Assembly: GCF_000196735.1 (NCBI RefSeq)
Contig: NC_014551.1
Coordinates: 3,653,001-3,717,000 of the forward strand
DNA from: Bacillus amyloliquefaciens DSM 7 = ATCC 23350
GTDB lineage: Bacteria; Bacillota; Bacilli; Bacillales; Bacillaceae
Reading direction: 5' to 3'
DNA length: 64,000 nucleotides
Shown here: positions 38,146 through 47,735 of the stretch, one piece after another
Layout: every line of letters begins with the position of its first letter
How positions within the stretch are numbered: position 1 is the stretch's first letter
Program-made: the position numbers and the translations under genes
The notes under the pieces: model-generated
The model's database searches: none
The model's input: the letters and a program-made list of their open reading frames with translations, nothing else
What the model was told of the DNA's origin: nothing

Positions 38146-40494
38146 AGTTCACAGGCTGCGCCGGCTTCAAAACCGCAAGCTCCTGATCTCGAGAAGGCTG
38201 AGGTGTTCGGTGACATTGATATGACCACCGGCAAACAAACGACGGTCATCGTGGAGCTGAAAGAAAAATCACTGGCCGAAGCAAAGGAACTCGGCAAAAC
38301 ACAAACAAAAAACAAGCTGAAAAGCGAACGCGCAAAAGTGAAAAATAAAGCGCTCAAAACGATTAAACACGGAAAGATCAACAGGGAATATGAGCAAGTG
38401 TTTTCTGGTTTCTCCATGAAACTCCCGGCAAATGAAATCCCGAAACTGCTGAGTGATCAGGATGTCAAAGCGGTTTATCCGAATGTCACCTATCATACCG
38501 ATCAGCTGAAAGATAAAGACATCACCCTTTCCAAGGATGCCGTGTCTCCGCAGATGGATGACAGCGCGCCTTATATAGGGGCAAATGACGCGTGGAAGCT
38601 CGGCTATACGGGCAAAGGCGTCAAAGTTGCCATTATTGATACAGGCGTCGAATACAAACACCCTGACTTAAAGAAAAATTTCGGGCAATATAAAGGATAC
38701 GATTTTGTGGATAACGATTACGATCCTGAAGAAACGCCGGCCGGTGATCCGAGAGGCGCTGCGACTGACCATGGAACCCATGTCGCGGGCACGGTTGCTG
38801 CAAACGGAACGATTAAAGGCGTCGCGCCTGATGCAACGCTTCTGGCCTACCGTGTGCTTGGTCCGGGCGGAAGCGGGACAACGGAGAACGTCATCGCCGG
38901 CATCGAACGCGCCGTACAGGACGGAGCGAATGTCATGAACCTTTCGCTCGGCAATTCTGTGAATAATCCGGACTGGGCGACAAGCACTGCGCTTGACTGG
39001 GCAATGTCAGAAGGCGTTACGGCCGTTACGTCAAACGGAAACAGCGGGCCGAACAATTGGACCGTCGGCTCTCCGGGAACATCCAGAGAAGCCATCTCCG
39101 TCGGAGCGACACAGCTGCCGCTGAACGAATATGCCGTCTCCTTCGGTTCTTATTCCTCAGCGAAAGTGATGGGCTACAACAAAGAAGATGACATAAAAGC
39201 GCTGAATAAAAAAGAAGTAGAACTCGCAGAAGCGGGTATCGGCGAGCAAAAAGACTTTGAAGGCAAAGATCTGAAAGGAAAAATCGCGGTTGTCAAACGC
39301 GGCAGCATCGCCTTTGTGGATAAAGCCGACAATGCCAAAAAAGCGGGCGCGATCGGTATGGTTGTGTATAACAACGCCGCAGGAGAAATTGAAGCCAACG
39401 TACCGGGCATGTCCGTGCCGACCATTAAGCTGTCATCAGAAGACGGCGAAAAGCTCGTCAGCCAAATAAAAGCGGGCGGCACAAAAGCGACATTCAATTT
39501 ATCCGTGGCTAAATCGCTCACTGAACAAATGGCAGACTTCTCTTCACGCGGTCCGGTTATGGACACGTGGATGATAAAACCTGACGTCTCCGCTCCCGGC
39601 GTAAACATCGTCAGCACCATTCCGACCCATGATCCGGCCAACCCGTACGGCTACGGATCGAAGCAGGGAACAAGCATGGCTTCACCGCATGTAGCCGGCG
39701 CAGCTGCTGTCATCAAGCAGGCTAAACCGAAATGGAGCCCGGAGCAAATAAAAGCCGCACTCATGAACACGGCGGAAACCTTAACGGATGCGGACGGTGA
39801 CGTATACCCGCATAATGCGCAGGGCGCCGGAAGCATCAGAATCATGAAGGCGATCAAAGCAGATTCTCTCGTCGCCCCGGGAAGTTATTCTTACGGAACG
39901 TTTATGAAAGACAAAGGCAATGAAACGAAAAAAGAAACATTTACGATTGAAAACCAATCGTCCATCAGAAAGTCATATCAGCTGGAATACTCTTTCAACG
40001 GCACAGGCATTACCGTTTCAGGCACAGACCGGGTCGTGATTCCCGCTCATCAAACAGGAAAAGTCAATGCGAAGGTAAAGGTCAATGCCAAAAAAGTAAA
40101 AGCAGGCACATTTGAGGGAACAGTCACAGTGCGTGAAGGCGGAAAAACAGTCGCAAAAGTGCCGACGCTTCTGATTGTAAAAGAACCGGACTATCCGCGC
40201 GTGACTTCGATCGACGTACAGGACGGCACAGCGCAAGGTTCCTATCAAATTGAAACCTATCTGCCGGCGGGCGCCGAAGAGCTAGCCTTCCTTGTGTATA
40301 ACAGCAATCTTGACTTTGTCGGCCAAGCCGGCATTTATAAAAAACAAGATAAAGGCTATCAATATTTCGACTGGAACGGCAAAGTCAATGGTGACACCGC
40401 ACTGCCGGCAGGAGAATATTATATGCTGGCCTATGCCGCGAACAAAGGGAAATCAAGCCAGGTGCTGACTGAAAAACCATTTATCATTGAATAA
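38083..40494 (+). CDS. vpr: Vpr, extracellular subtilisin-like serine protease
   Basis: 803-residue secreted protease. Signal peptide (1 to about 28, ends SQAA), I9 inhibitor prodomain (to about 160), S8 catalytic domain with Asp186 (IIDTG), His230 (DHGTHVAG) and Ser531 (GTSMASPH), interrupted by a PA insert (about 350-480), and a C-terminal Fn3-like region. It matures other enzymes such as the SapB/subtilosin-type substrates and ComX-unrelated CSF peptides in B. subtilis. TTG start with AAAGGGGG. A degenerate CodY-like box (38022-38036) lies just upstream; low certainty. Confidence 0.95.
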   Translation: MKKGIIRYLLPAFVLSFTLSTSSQAAPASKPQAPDLEKAEVFGDIDMTTGKQTTVIVELKEKSLAEAKELGKTQTKNKLKSERAKVKNKALKTIKHGKINREYEQVFSGFSMKLPANEIPKLLSDQDVKAVYPNVTYHTDQLKDKDITLSKDAVSPQMDDSAPYIGANDAWKLGYTGKGVKVAIIDTGVEYKHPDLKKNFGQYKGYDFVDNDYDPEETPAGDPRGAATDHGTHVAGTVAANGTIKGVAPDATLLAYRVLGPGGSGTTENVIAGIERAVQDGANVMNLSLGNSVNNPDWATSTALDWAMSEGVTAVTSNGNSGPNNWTVGSPGTSREAISVGATQLPLNEYAVSFGSYSSAKVMGYNKEDDIKALNKKEVELAEAGIGEQKDFEGKDLKGKIAVVKRGSIAFVDKADNAKKAGAIGMVVYNNAAGEIEANVPGMSVPTIKLSSEDGEKLVSQIKAGGTKATFNLSVAKSLTEQMADFSSRGPVMDTWMIKPDVSAPGVNIVSTIPTHDPANPYGYGSKQGTSMASPHVAGAAAVIKQAKPKWSPEQIKAALMNTAETLTDADGDVYPHNAQGAGSIRIMKAIKADSLVAPGSYSYGTFMKDKGNETKKETFTIENQSSIRKSYQLEYSFNGTGITVSGTDRVVIPAHQTGKVNAKVKVNAKKVKAGTFEGTVTVREGGKTVAKVPTLLIVKEPDYPRVTSIDVQDGTAQGSYQIETYLPAGAEELAFLVYNSNLDFVGQAGIYKKQDKGYQYFDWNGKVNGDTALPAGEYYMLAYAANKGKSSQVLTEKPFIIE

Positions 40495-40498
40495 CCAA

Positions 40499-40531
40499 AC
40501 AACCCTGCTGGAGCATCAGCAGGGTTTCTTT
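40499..40531. terminator. Bidirectional terminator between vpr and ywcH
   Basis: AACCCTGCTG / CAGCAGGGTT with loop GAGCAT and T-rich tail. Confidence 0.85.
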
Positions 40532-40535
40532 CTGA

Positions 40536-41537
40536 TCATTCGGCAAAGGCTTCGCGAAGCAGCCGGTATGACTGAAGTTTATCTTCAAAATGATGAGTAA
40601 TGGTCACAGCCATCACTTCCTCCGTACCGTATGCTTTACTGAGAGCCAGAATCTGTTCTTTCACTTGCTGCTTTGTTCCGATGATCATTCGATTCCGATT
40701 ATCGGCAATTCGCCTTTGTTCATATGGTGTATACGTATTGCCGCGGACGGTTTCGTAAGACGGTACGCCATGAAGCGGAATCCCCTGTTCCCCCGCAAGC
40801 AGCGTATAATCCATGACGGCAGCGAGTTCCTCCGCTTTCTCCTCAGTGTCCGCGCACAGCACAAACACCGCCACGGCCGTTTTTGGTTCTTTTCCTAATA
40901 CAGAAGGTTTAAATCGGCGCTTATATTGTGCCGTCGCGCTTTCTCCGCCTTCTCCATTAATAAAATGGGCAAACATATAGCCTGCTCCCGTTTCTGCGCT
41001 CAGAAGCGCGCTTTCCCCCGATGAACCGAGCAGCCAGACTTCCGGCGCCGTCTTAATAAGCGGGGATGCCGTCAGATTCGGAAAACGGTGATTGTCATCG
41101 GCTTCATCATGCAAATACATCGCCAGCTCACGAATCTGCTGCGGGTATTGATCAGCATTGCGCTTCCCGCCGTCATTCAGCGCCCATGATGCAATCGGCA
41201 TTCCGCCCGGCGCCCTCCCCAATCCGAGATCGATTCTGCCCGGCGTCAACCCTTCAAGCATGCGGAAGTTCTCCGCTACTTTATAAGCGCTGTAATGCGG
41301 AAGCATGACACCGCCTGAGCCTACACGAATGTCGTTCGTTTTCGCCGCAATATGGCTGATCAGCACTTCAGGGCTTGAACCCGCCAGCCGCTCTGAAAAA
41401 TGATGCTCTGACACCCAAAACCTCTTATATCCGAGCTTCTCTGCCTCCTGCGCGAGCCTCACCGTATCCCGCAGCGCGCTTTCCGCAGAACTCCCTTCTG
41501 ATACAGGAGATTGATCTAATATACTTAATGAAATCAT
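40536..41537 (-). CDS. ywcH: YwcH, luciferase-like flavin monooxygenase
   Basis: 333-residue bacterial luciferase-family protein with the family segments SILDQSP, KRFWVSEHH near 40, GGVMLPHYSAYKVAENFRML and DLGLGRAPGG. Substrate unknown. ATG at 41537 with GAGGAGG. In B. subtilis it is cotranscribed with the flavin reductase gene nfrA, its probable partner; here 3.1 kb of other DNA separates them, so it must have another promoter. Confidence 0.9.
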   Translation of the reverse strand: MISLSILDQSPVSEGSSAESALRDTVRLAQEAEKLGYKRFWVSEHHFSERLAGSSPEVLISHIAAKTNDIRVGSGGVMLPHYSAYKVAENFRMLEGLTPGRIDLGLGRAPGGMPIASWALNDGGKRNADQYPQQIRELAMYLHDEADDNHRFPNLTASPLIKTAPEVWLLGSSGESALLSAETGAGYMFAHFINGEGGESATAQYKRRFKPSVLGKEPKTAVAVFVLCADTEEKAEELAAVMDYTLLAGEQGIPLHGVPSYETVRGNTYTPYEQRRIADNRNRMIIGTKQQVKEQILALSKAYGTEEVMAVTITHHFEDKLQSYRLLREAFAE

Positions 41538-41546
41538 CACTGTCAC

Positions 41547-41887
41547 CTCCTCAACATCGTACCACTGCTAAGCCGATCATATGAAGTCTGGCGACTTTCT
41601 TCGTCATCTTGGTTTGTTATTACGATGATTTAGCTTCCTCGCGACCTCACAAATGCCAAACGGGCTGCCTTTATCTTTAACCTCAAGGAATACTGCAATA
41701 CCACCTGATTGCTTCTTTTGTTTCCATCGCAAGCGATATCGGCACGCTGGCTGTGTGTCCGTAGACGAGCGGCTCGGAACTACAGCCATGTTAATATTTA
41801 CAAAGAGGGAGATGTTAAGAAATGATCTTAACCTGACATCTTGTTGTCAAGTTTTAACGGATATACTAAAAACCCAGAGGTGAGCGG
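41547..41887. other. 340-base region upstream of ywcH, no supported gene
   Basis: No convincing gene. A minus-strand 61-codon frame (41604-41789) has protein-like composition toward its end (FLEVKDKGSPFGICEVARKL) but no ribosome site; it may be a remnant. TATACT at 41868-41873 could be a -10 for the downstream regulator. Confidence 0.4.
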
Positions 41888-42817
41888 ATGCAAATCAGCA
41901 GATTATTTCAAGTGATTTATATTTTATTGGAAAATGGAACCGTTACGGCACCCGAGCTGGCTGAGCGGTTTGAGGTGTCTGTCAGAACGATCTATAGGGA
42001 TGTTGAGGCTTTAAGCCAGGCTGGAATTCCGATTTATACCATACAAGGGAAAGGGGGCGGCATTTCCCTTTCCGACAGGTTTGTTCTGAACAAATCTATG
42101 CTTACCGACAAGGAGCAGGATGAGATCCTTTTTGCTCTCCAAAGCTTAGCCGCCGCCCAATACCCTGATTCTAATGCGATTTTTGAGAAATTGAGCAGCC
42201 TTTTCAGGAAAAACAACATCAACTGGATTGAAGTGGATTTTTCCTCATGGGGAAGCGGGCAAAAACAAAAAGAGCTGTTTGTACTTCTGAAACAGGCAAT
42301 CTTGGAGCAGAAAGTGATTTCATTTACCTACTTGAGTGCTGCCGGAGAACAAAAAAGCCGGAGAGCCGCGCCAATGAAACTGCTCTTTAAAGATAGAGCG
42401 TGGTACATTGAAGCCTTCAGTTTCGAAAAAAACGCTTTAAGAACCTTTAAGATTAACAGAATGTCGAATGTCCGACTTTTAAACGGAGAGGAGATGGGAC
42501 TTCACCTTCAGCATGGCTGGTCGGAGCCTTCCGTGACTTCTTCTGCAGAAGAATCGGTTAAAAAACCGCAGAGAATCCCTCTGGTATTAAAAATAGACCA
42601 AGCGGGAGCCTATCGAATCGTGGATGAGTTTAAAGAAGAGGACATTTTAAAACTGGAAGACGGGTCTTTCCGGGTCACTTCAGAGATTCCTCCCGGTGAA
42701 TGGCTTTATCACTATCTGCTTTCCTTTGGAGATTTACTGGAAGTCATTGAGCCGGCGTCTGTCAGACTTGAAATGAAAAACCGCACTGCCAGAATGGCCG
42801 AAAAATATTTGAGGTAA
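41888..42817 (+). CDS. YafY-type transcription regulator (HTH_11 + WYL)
   Basis: 309 residues. An N-terminal winged helix (residues 5-58; VTAPELAERFEVSVRTIYRDV is split over the recognition helix) is followed by a WYL domain (about 140-215; RRAAPMKLLFKDRAWYIEAF) and a C-terminal WCX-like part. WYL regulators sense small ligands or nucleotides. ATG with AGAGGTGAG. It heads a plus-strand block of four genes and probably controls it. Confidence 0.85.
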   Translation: MQISRLFQVIYILLENGTVTAPELAERFEVSVRTIYRDVEALSQAGIPIYTIQGKGGGISLSDRFVLNKSMLTDKEQDEILFALQSLAAAQYPDSNAIFEKLSSLFRKNNINWIEVDFSSWGSGQKQKELFVLLKQAILEQKVISFTYLSAAGEQKSRRAAPMKLLFKDRAWYIEAFSFEKNALRTFKINRMSNVRLLNGEEMGLHLQHGWSEPSVTSSAEESVKKPQRIPLVLKIDQAGAYRIVDEFKEEDILKLEDGSFRVTSEIPPGEWLYHYLLSFGDLLEVIEPASVRLEMKNRTARMAEKYLR

Positions 42818-42893
42818 CTGGACACGATGCTGTCAGGTTCTGTTGATTAAACTAGCCTTGTACTCAACATTTGAAGGAGGATTCAGCAGAACG

Positions 42894-43694
42894 ATGGAAA
42901 ACAGTCCGTACTTATTAAATATGAGCAAAGAATTTGCAGGTAAACGGGTCCTAGTGACCGGCGGAATACGGGGAATCGGCAGAGCCATCGTCAAACGGCT
43001 GCATGCGGCAGGAGCTGAAGTTATAGCTACGGCAAGATCATTACCCGAGGCATTGCCTGAAGGCGCAGGGTTTATTCAAGCCGATGTCTGCCTTCCAGAA
43101 GGCGCAGATCATATCATTAAGGAAACAATTCATACATTCGGCGGTCTGGATATTTTGATTAATAATGTGGGAGGTTACTCAAGTAGCACGGCAGGGGCTT
43201 TAGCTTTAACAGACGAGGATTGGCAGACAGCGTTTAACGCAAACCTGTTTTCTTCCGTCCGCCTCGATCGCGGATTTCTGCCTTACATGGTCAAGCAGCA
43301 AAGCGGAGTGATTGTCCATATATCATCTATTCAACGAAAGCTGCCGGGCAACATGACCATGCCTTATTCGGCTGCCAAAGCTGCACTAGTTAACTACAGT
43401 AAAAACCTGGCGACCCAATTCGGCCCTGAGGGGATAAGAATCAACGCACTAGCACCGGGGTTTACCGAAACAGAAGCAGCTGAACAGTTAATTGAGAGAA
43501 TGGCTAAACAAGCCGGAACCGACTATCTAGCCGCCCGTGAGCAGTTAATGGACGAGCTTGGCGGCATTCCCCTCGGCCGTCCGGCTCAACCTGAGGAGGT
43601 TGCCGAGCTTGCCGCATTCCTTGCGTCAAGCAGAGCCTCTTATGTAACGGGTTGTGAATATGTTATTGACGGCGGAACCATCCGCACCGTTTAA
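42894..43694 (+). CDS. SDR-family oxidoreductase
   Basis: 266 residues from the ATG at 42894; AAGGAGG is 13 bases upstream, rather far. TGGIRGIG near residue 21 binds NAD(P), NNVGGYSS follows, and Ser/Tyr/Lys are intact (HISSIQ, PYSAAKAAL). The C-terminus has the usual YVTGCEYVIDGG. An active reductase or dehydrogenase of unknown substrate. Second gene of the block. Confidence 0.85.
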   Translation: MENSPYLLNMSKEFAGKRVLVTGGIRGIGRAIVKRLHAAGAEVIATARSLPEALPEGAGFIQADVCLPEGADHIIKETIHTFGGLDILINNVGGYSSSTAGALALTDEDWQTAFNANLFSSVRLDRGFLPYMVKQQSGVIVHISSIQRKLPGNMTMPYSAAKAALVNYSKNLATQFGPEGIRINALAPGFTETEAAEQLIERMAKQAGTDYLAAREQLMDELGGIPLGRPAQPEEVAELAAFLASSRASYVTGCEYVIDGGTIRTV

Positions 43695-43718
43695 CGAAAT
43701 GACAAAGGAGTTGATCTT

Positions 43719-44135
43719 ATGGAGCCTAATGCGCTTCCGCAAGTTATACAAGAGTTTATAGCCGCTTCCAATAAACCCGATCCGGATGCCTATATCGACT
43801 GTTTTTCGGAGGATGCTTTGATCTTTGATGAGGGCAAAGTGTGGGCAGGCAAATCCGCTATAAGAAAATGGAGTGCCGAACATCATTTTGATGCAAACGT
43901 AACGCTTGACTTACAAAGGCATAGACAGGATCAGGGGGAAATCACGGCGGTTTTTAAGGTTGACGGCGATTTTGACAAAACCAGCCTGCCGAACCCTCTC
44001 TATTTAGATTTTTATTTTCAGATTCATAATCACAAGATTAAGCAGCTGGCGATCCAGCTTTCTACAGGACCTGAACAAACAGAAACGGTAACCCAGATAA
44101 GAAACCAGGAGGAACATAAAAATGATAGTAAATAA
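43719..44135 (+). CDS. SnoaL-like / NTF2-fold protein
   Basis: 138 residues with the NTF2-fold pattern: N-terminal helices, then YIDCFSEDALIFDEGKVWAG, as in SnoaL-like isomerases and cyclases, and a beta-sheet that ends near residue 110. A tail of charged residues follows. Catalytic or binding partner unknown. ATG with AAAGGAG. Overlaps the next gene by 14 bases. Confidence 0.75.
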   Translation: MEPNALPQVIQEFIAASNKPDPDAYIDCFSEDALIFDEGKVWAGKSAIRKWSAEHHFDANVTLDLQRHRQDQGEITAVFKVDGDFDKTSLPNPLYLDFYFQIHNHKIKQLAIQLSTGPEQTETVTQIRNQEEHKNDSK

Positions 44136-44409
44136 CGTGCTGCTGAAGCTGAAGGACATGAGCCCAGAGCATATCAAGCAAGTTCAAACCGTTCTGCTGG
44201 GCATGAAGGGAAAAATAGACGTTCTTCTCGATGTTCAGGCTGAAGCTAACATTCGCCCTGCCCCTTCAGGATATGATTTGATTCTGATCACTAAGTTTGC
44301 ATCCTTGGGGGATATGGAAAAGTACCTTACACACCCGGTTCATCAGGACATCGCCAAGTTTATTGGCACGGTTCTGGAAACGCAGGCGTCCGTTTGCTAT
44401 GAATTATAA
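44122..44409 (+). CDS. Dabb (stress-responsive alpha/beta-barrel) domain protein
   Basis: 95 residues covering one Dabb domain: VNNVLLKLKDMSPEHI at the start, YDLILITKFASLGDMEKYL and THPVHQDIAKFI toward the end. Dabb dimers include stress proteins and small cyclases. AGGAGG before the ATG. Last gene of the block. Confidence 0.8.
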   Translation: MIVNNVLLKLKDMSPEHIKQVQTVLLGMKGKIDVLLDVQAEANIRPAPSGYDLILITKFASLGDMEKYLTHPVHQDIAKFIGTVLETQASVCYEL

Positions 44410-44672
44410 TAAGACGATGAGGAATGACTGCCAGTTAAGTCAATTAACTTCACTTATATACAGAAATCAGCCATATACACGTTATTCACTGTTTTAGAAC
44501 TTCGGTAAGGCAAACAGAGCTGCTCTGTTGTGTATTGAATGCAGTCTCGATTATTAATGAAAAAAAGACGATATGTGAAAGTTCAAAACCCGGAACAGCA
44601 GCTCATCAAATTTTAGAACTGTACATCATCGCAGATGTTCCATTTTGTCGAAATATGTTACACGTGAAACAT
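44410..44672. other. Intergenic DNA between the Dabb gene and nfrA
   Basis: AT-rich, about 260 bases, no gene seen and no clear terminator for the plus-strand block apart from the shared one at 44673. Confidence 0.5.
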
Positions 44673-44703
44673 AAAAAAACCTCTCCCGTCAGGAGAGGTT
44701 TTA
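44673..44703. terminator. Bidirectional terminator downstream of nfrA
   Basis: AACCTCTCC / GGAGAGGTT with a 5-base loop; A tract on the left, T-rich on the right. Confidence 0.85.
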
Positions 44704-44707
44704 TTTC

Positions 44708-45457
44708 TTAATTTTTTTGAAAACCTTTATCTTTAACATATTGATTTAAATAGGTTCTCGGTTTTTGTTTCATGAACTGCAGAATTTGATCAGACCACGT
44801 TTCAACCCGCTTGCCGTTTGTCCGTTTATCATAATAAGCGGAGATGGTTTCATCATATTCCTTCATATAACTGCGGAAGTTTTCTTCATTCGTATCGTAC
44901 GTGTTTTCATGATATACGGCTTGTTTCGGCAGACGCGGCTTTTGGCCGGACGGATGCGCGGGATGGCCGACTACCAGACCGAACAGCGGCAGCACATGGT
45001 CAGGCGTACCGAGCACTTCCGTCACCTGATCAAGTTCATTCCGAATGCCTCCGATATAACAAATGCCAAGGCCCATTGATTCTGCGGCAACACTTACGTT
45101 TTGTGCGGCAAGTGCGGCATCAATGACGCTGACCATAAACATTTCCGTATTCTCAAGAAGCTCTGTAATGTTTTCGCCTTTTTCTTCCGCAAGTTTTTTA
45201 TGGCGGTACAAATCAGCACAAAACACAAACAAGTGCCCGTTATTCTCGACGTAAGGCTGATTTCCGGCCAGCGCCGCCAGCTTTCTTTTTTTCTCCGGAT
45301 CGGTTACCCCGATGATGGAGTACGCCTGCACGTAACTGGACGTTGACGCCGCCTGGGCGCTTTTCACTAATGTATCTATCTCTTCCGCTGTCAGAAGCTC
45401 GTCAGTAAATGATCGGATCGACCGATGATTAAGTATGGTTTCAATGGTATTGTTCAT
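44708..45457 (-). CDS. nfrA: NfrA, FMN-dependent NADPH nitroreductase
   Basis: Nitroreductase-family oxidoreductase of 249 residues that reduces FMN, nitro compounds and disulfides. NHRSIRSFTDELL opens the FMN site, SSYVQAYSIIGV and GLGICYIGGIRNE complete it. ATG with AAGGAGG; the frame is open 23 codons further. Spx/stress-induced in B. subtilis. Its usual partner ywcH has been moved away here. Confidence 0.93.
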   Translation of the reverse strand: MNNTIETILNHRSIRSFTDELLTAEEIDTLVKSAQAASTSSYVQAYSIIGVTDPEKKRKLAALAGNQPYVENNGHLFVFCADLYRHKKLAEEKGENITELLENTEMFMVSVIDAALAAQNVSVAAESMGLGICYIGGIRNELDQVTEVLGTPDHVLPLFGLVVGHPAHPSGQKPRLPKQAVYHENTYDTNEENFRSYMKEYDETISAYYDKRTNGKRVETWSDQILQFMKQKPRTYLNQYVKDKGFQKN

Positions 45458-45523
45458 ATAAAAGCCTCCTTCTCTATATATCATATCCGAAAGAGAATCA
45501 TGCCAAAAGCGAAATGCTCTAAC

Positions 45524-45558
45524 CAAAAAAAGACAGCCCGAAAAACGAGCCGTCTGAC
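45524..45558 (-). terminator. Terminator of rodA
   Basis: Ten-base stem AGACGGCTCG / CGGGCTGTCT with two G-U pairs that form only on the minus strand, then seven Ts. Confidence 0.75.
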
Positions 45559-45559
45559 A

Positions 45560-46747
45560 TTAAGAATTAAACAAATAGCTTTTATATTTCGTCAGCTGCA
45601 CACTTGCGTTGTATACGATCCCGAAGCTGATTAATGTAGACAGCACCGAGCTCCCTCCATAGCTGACAAACAGCAGCGGAATTCCGGTAACCGGCATAAT
45701 GCCGATATTCATCCCGATGTTCTGGAAGGTGTGAATCACGATAAGTGCAGTAAATCCTACGCAAAAAAACGCGCCGAATCGGTTAAAGGCATGCAAGCGG
45801 TCAATCAGCACCACAAGCCTGTAAATTAAAAAGAAAAACATAACAACGGCAATCGCGCAGCCTAAAAACCCAAAACTTTCACCCAAAATCGCAAAGATAA
45901 AGTCGGTCTGCCCCTCAGGTACGTACACCTTCAGATTATGAACGCCGTTTCCGGTAATGCCGCCTGATCCGATCGCCATAACGGCCTGATCCACCTGCCA
46001 GCTTTTATCACTCTCTGCCTGAGTCGTTGCCGCACTGGAGTCAGACATCCACGATGTAATCCGGTTGATTTGATAATCCGCAATGCCGATTGAATTCGCC
46101 ACATGGGGAAATTCAATCACGAGCACTAAGAAAAGCCCGATAACAAGGGCGGCCGAACCGCCGATAATGGTGATCAGCTTCCAGTTTACACCTGACATAA
46201 ACACCATCACCATCACGATAAACAGACAGATCGCACCCGTTCCGGCATCCTGCAAAACGATCAGTCCGATCGGAATAACCGTCCATGCCGCAATTTTCAA
46301 GAGCAGATTCACATCTTCCCGAAGTGATCTTTGATCTTTCGGTCCCGCCTTCGATATAATGGACGCGACCATCATCATAATTCCTATTTTCGTAAACTCA
46401 GAGGGTTGAAGGGTAAAGGTTCCGATTTGAAACCAGCTTTTCGCCCCGTTTTTAATCGGCGCGATAGATTCCGGCGCAACACGCAAAAGGAGCAGCGACA
46501 GCACGCCGGCAATTAATACGTACAGACTCAGTTTCTCAAGCTGCTCTAAATCAAAGTACAGCAATAATCCGATGAATCCCGCCCCTATAACATAGAAGAC
46601 AATCTGTTTCATCCAGGCGCTGCCTCCATACTGCCCGAACTGTCCGGCCGCATAAATCGCAGCGACACTAATTATTAAAAACACACCAAATATAAAAATC
46701 AAATCCCCCTGATAATAGGGATTTTGCTGTTTCTTATATCGACTCAT
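45560..46747 (-). CDS. rodA: RodA, SEDS peptidoglycan glycosyltransferase
   Basis: SEDS protein of 395 residues with ten membrane segments. It polymerises lipid II in the elongation machinery with class B penicillin-binding proteins. [19 protein letters not shown] near 110-120 and [15 protein letters not shown] hold the conserved loops; [13 protein letters not shown] is the signature near the C-terminus. ATG at 46747, with the frame open 11 codons upstream. Confidence 0.94.
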   Translation of the reverse strand: MSRYKKQQNPYYQGDLIFIFGVFLIISVAAIYAAGQFGQYGGSAWMKQIVFYVIGAGFIGLLLYFDLEQLEKLSLYVLIAGVLSLLLLRVAPESIAPIKNGAKSWFQIGTFTLQPSEFTKIGIMMMVASIISKAGPKDQRSLREDVNLLLKIAAWTVIPIGLIVLQDAGTGAICLFIVMVMVFMSGVNWKLITIIGGSAALVIGLFLVLVIEFPHVANSIGIADYQINRITSWMSDSSAATTQAESDKSWQVDQAVMAIGSGGITGNGVHNLKVYVPEGQTDFIFAILGESFGFLGCAIAVVMFFFLIYRLVVLIDRLHAFNRFGAFFCVGFTALIVIHTFQNIGMNIGIMPVTGIPLLFVSYGGSSVLSTLISFGIVYNASVQLTKYKSYLFNS

Positions 46748-46917
46748 TCTATCCCGCCTTACATTTTCATCGGAAGTCACTATTGTTTATTATACATGAA
46801 CACCGTTCAAGAAAACATGATGAGGTTGTTTCCTTTTTATTTTTTACGGTTTGGAGACTACACGACATATGACGTGTCAGAAAAGGAAATGTTTCGGTCA
46901 TGATGAAACTTTTCCGA

Positions 46918-46947
46918 TAAAAAACCCCTTCTCACCAGAAAAGGGGC
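46918..46947 (-). terminator. Terminator of the GNAT gene
   Basis: CCCCTT / AAGGGG with an interrupted inner stem and a T tail on the minus strand. Confidence 0.7.
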
Positions 46948-46982
46948 AGCGGGAATATAGAAACCAATGAATTCAAATGACT

Positions 46983-47438
46983 TTACCTCATGTTTAATGT
47001 CATAAACAAGCTGTTCGGGTCCTCATTGTAGTCCCCAAACGGTTCACAATATTGAAACCCGGCTTTTTCATACAGCAGTCTGGCGGGAAGGAAAGCCTCC
47101 ACAGAACCGGTTTCTAGGCTGAGACGCTGATAGCCCCGCCGCTTTGCTTCTTCAATTATATGGTGAAGAATTCGTTTGGCCACGCCTTTTCTGACATGCT
47201 GCGGGGAGGTTTTCATTGATTTCAGCTCACCGTGCCGGCTGTTAAGCTCCTTTAAGGCACCGCAGCCGAGCAGGACGCCGTCTTCCCTCGCACTCCAAAG
47301 CGTAACGTCAGGCTGACGCAGGCGGTCCGTATTGAGCGCGTGTATACTTTCCGGGGGAGAGCAGAGGGTCATGCTCTTCAGATGATCCTGCAAAAGCGCA
47401 ATAACATCCGGCGCTGTAACATCGTCTTTATTTATGTT
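46983..47438 (-). CDS. GNAT acetyltransferase
   Basis: 151-residue N-acetyltransferase. The acetyl-CoA loop is HVRKGVAKRILHHIIEEA (Q/R-x-x-G-x-A type), followed by LSLETGSVEAFLPARLLYEKAGF. It resembles PhnO/YsnE-like proteins, but I cannot assign the acceptor. ATG preceded by AAGGTAGG. I do not recall a gene between rodA and ywcE in B. subtilis 168, so it is probably an insertion. Confidence 0.75.
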   Translation of the reverse strand, partial: NINKDDVTAPDVIALLQDHLKSMTLCSPPESIHALNTDRLRQPDVTLWSAREDGVLLGCGALKELNSRHGELKSMKTSPQHVRKGVAKRILHHIIEEAKRRGYQRLSLETGSVEAFLPARLLYEKAGFQYCEPFGDYNEDPNSLFMTLNMR

Positions 47439-47735
47439 CATTTCAAAACCTACCTTAGTGTGCATGTTTTCTTTAAACATAACAAAGGTTCACAAGGCTG
47501 CGCCATCGCACTGTCTGAAAATGTGACAGGGTATTTGACCTTTCTGATTTCTATTACCTATCCAAAAATGGGGCAATAGTTGCAATACATTTCTCGAAAA
47601 AGCGGTATCAAAAATTGGAAAACATGGTATAATAATTGTAACAAAATGTTCAAAAAACGACCACAAAACAGACACATTTTATTCTCTGTATTTCATTTTG
47701 GAAACGCTCCCATAAAATGAAAGGAGACACGTAAG
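47439..47735. other. Intergenic DNA upstream of ywcE
   Basis: About 300 bases. TATAAT occurs at 47627-47632 without a good -35. No gene seen. Confidence 0.4.

Noticed and set aside
43626-43886. Minus-strand frame of 86 codons over the SDR/SnoaL junction
   Set aside because: Antisense to two supported genes and without a ribosome site.
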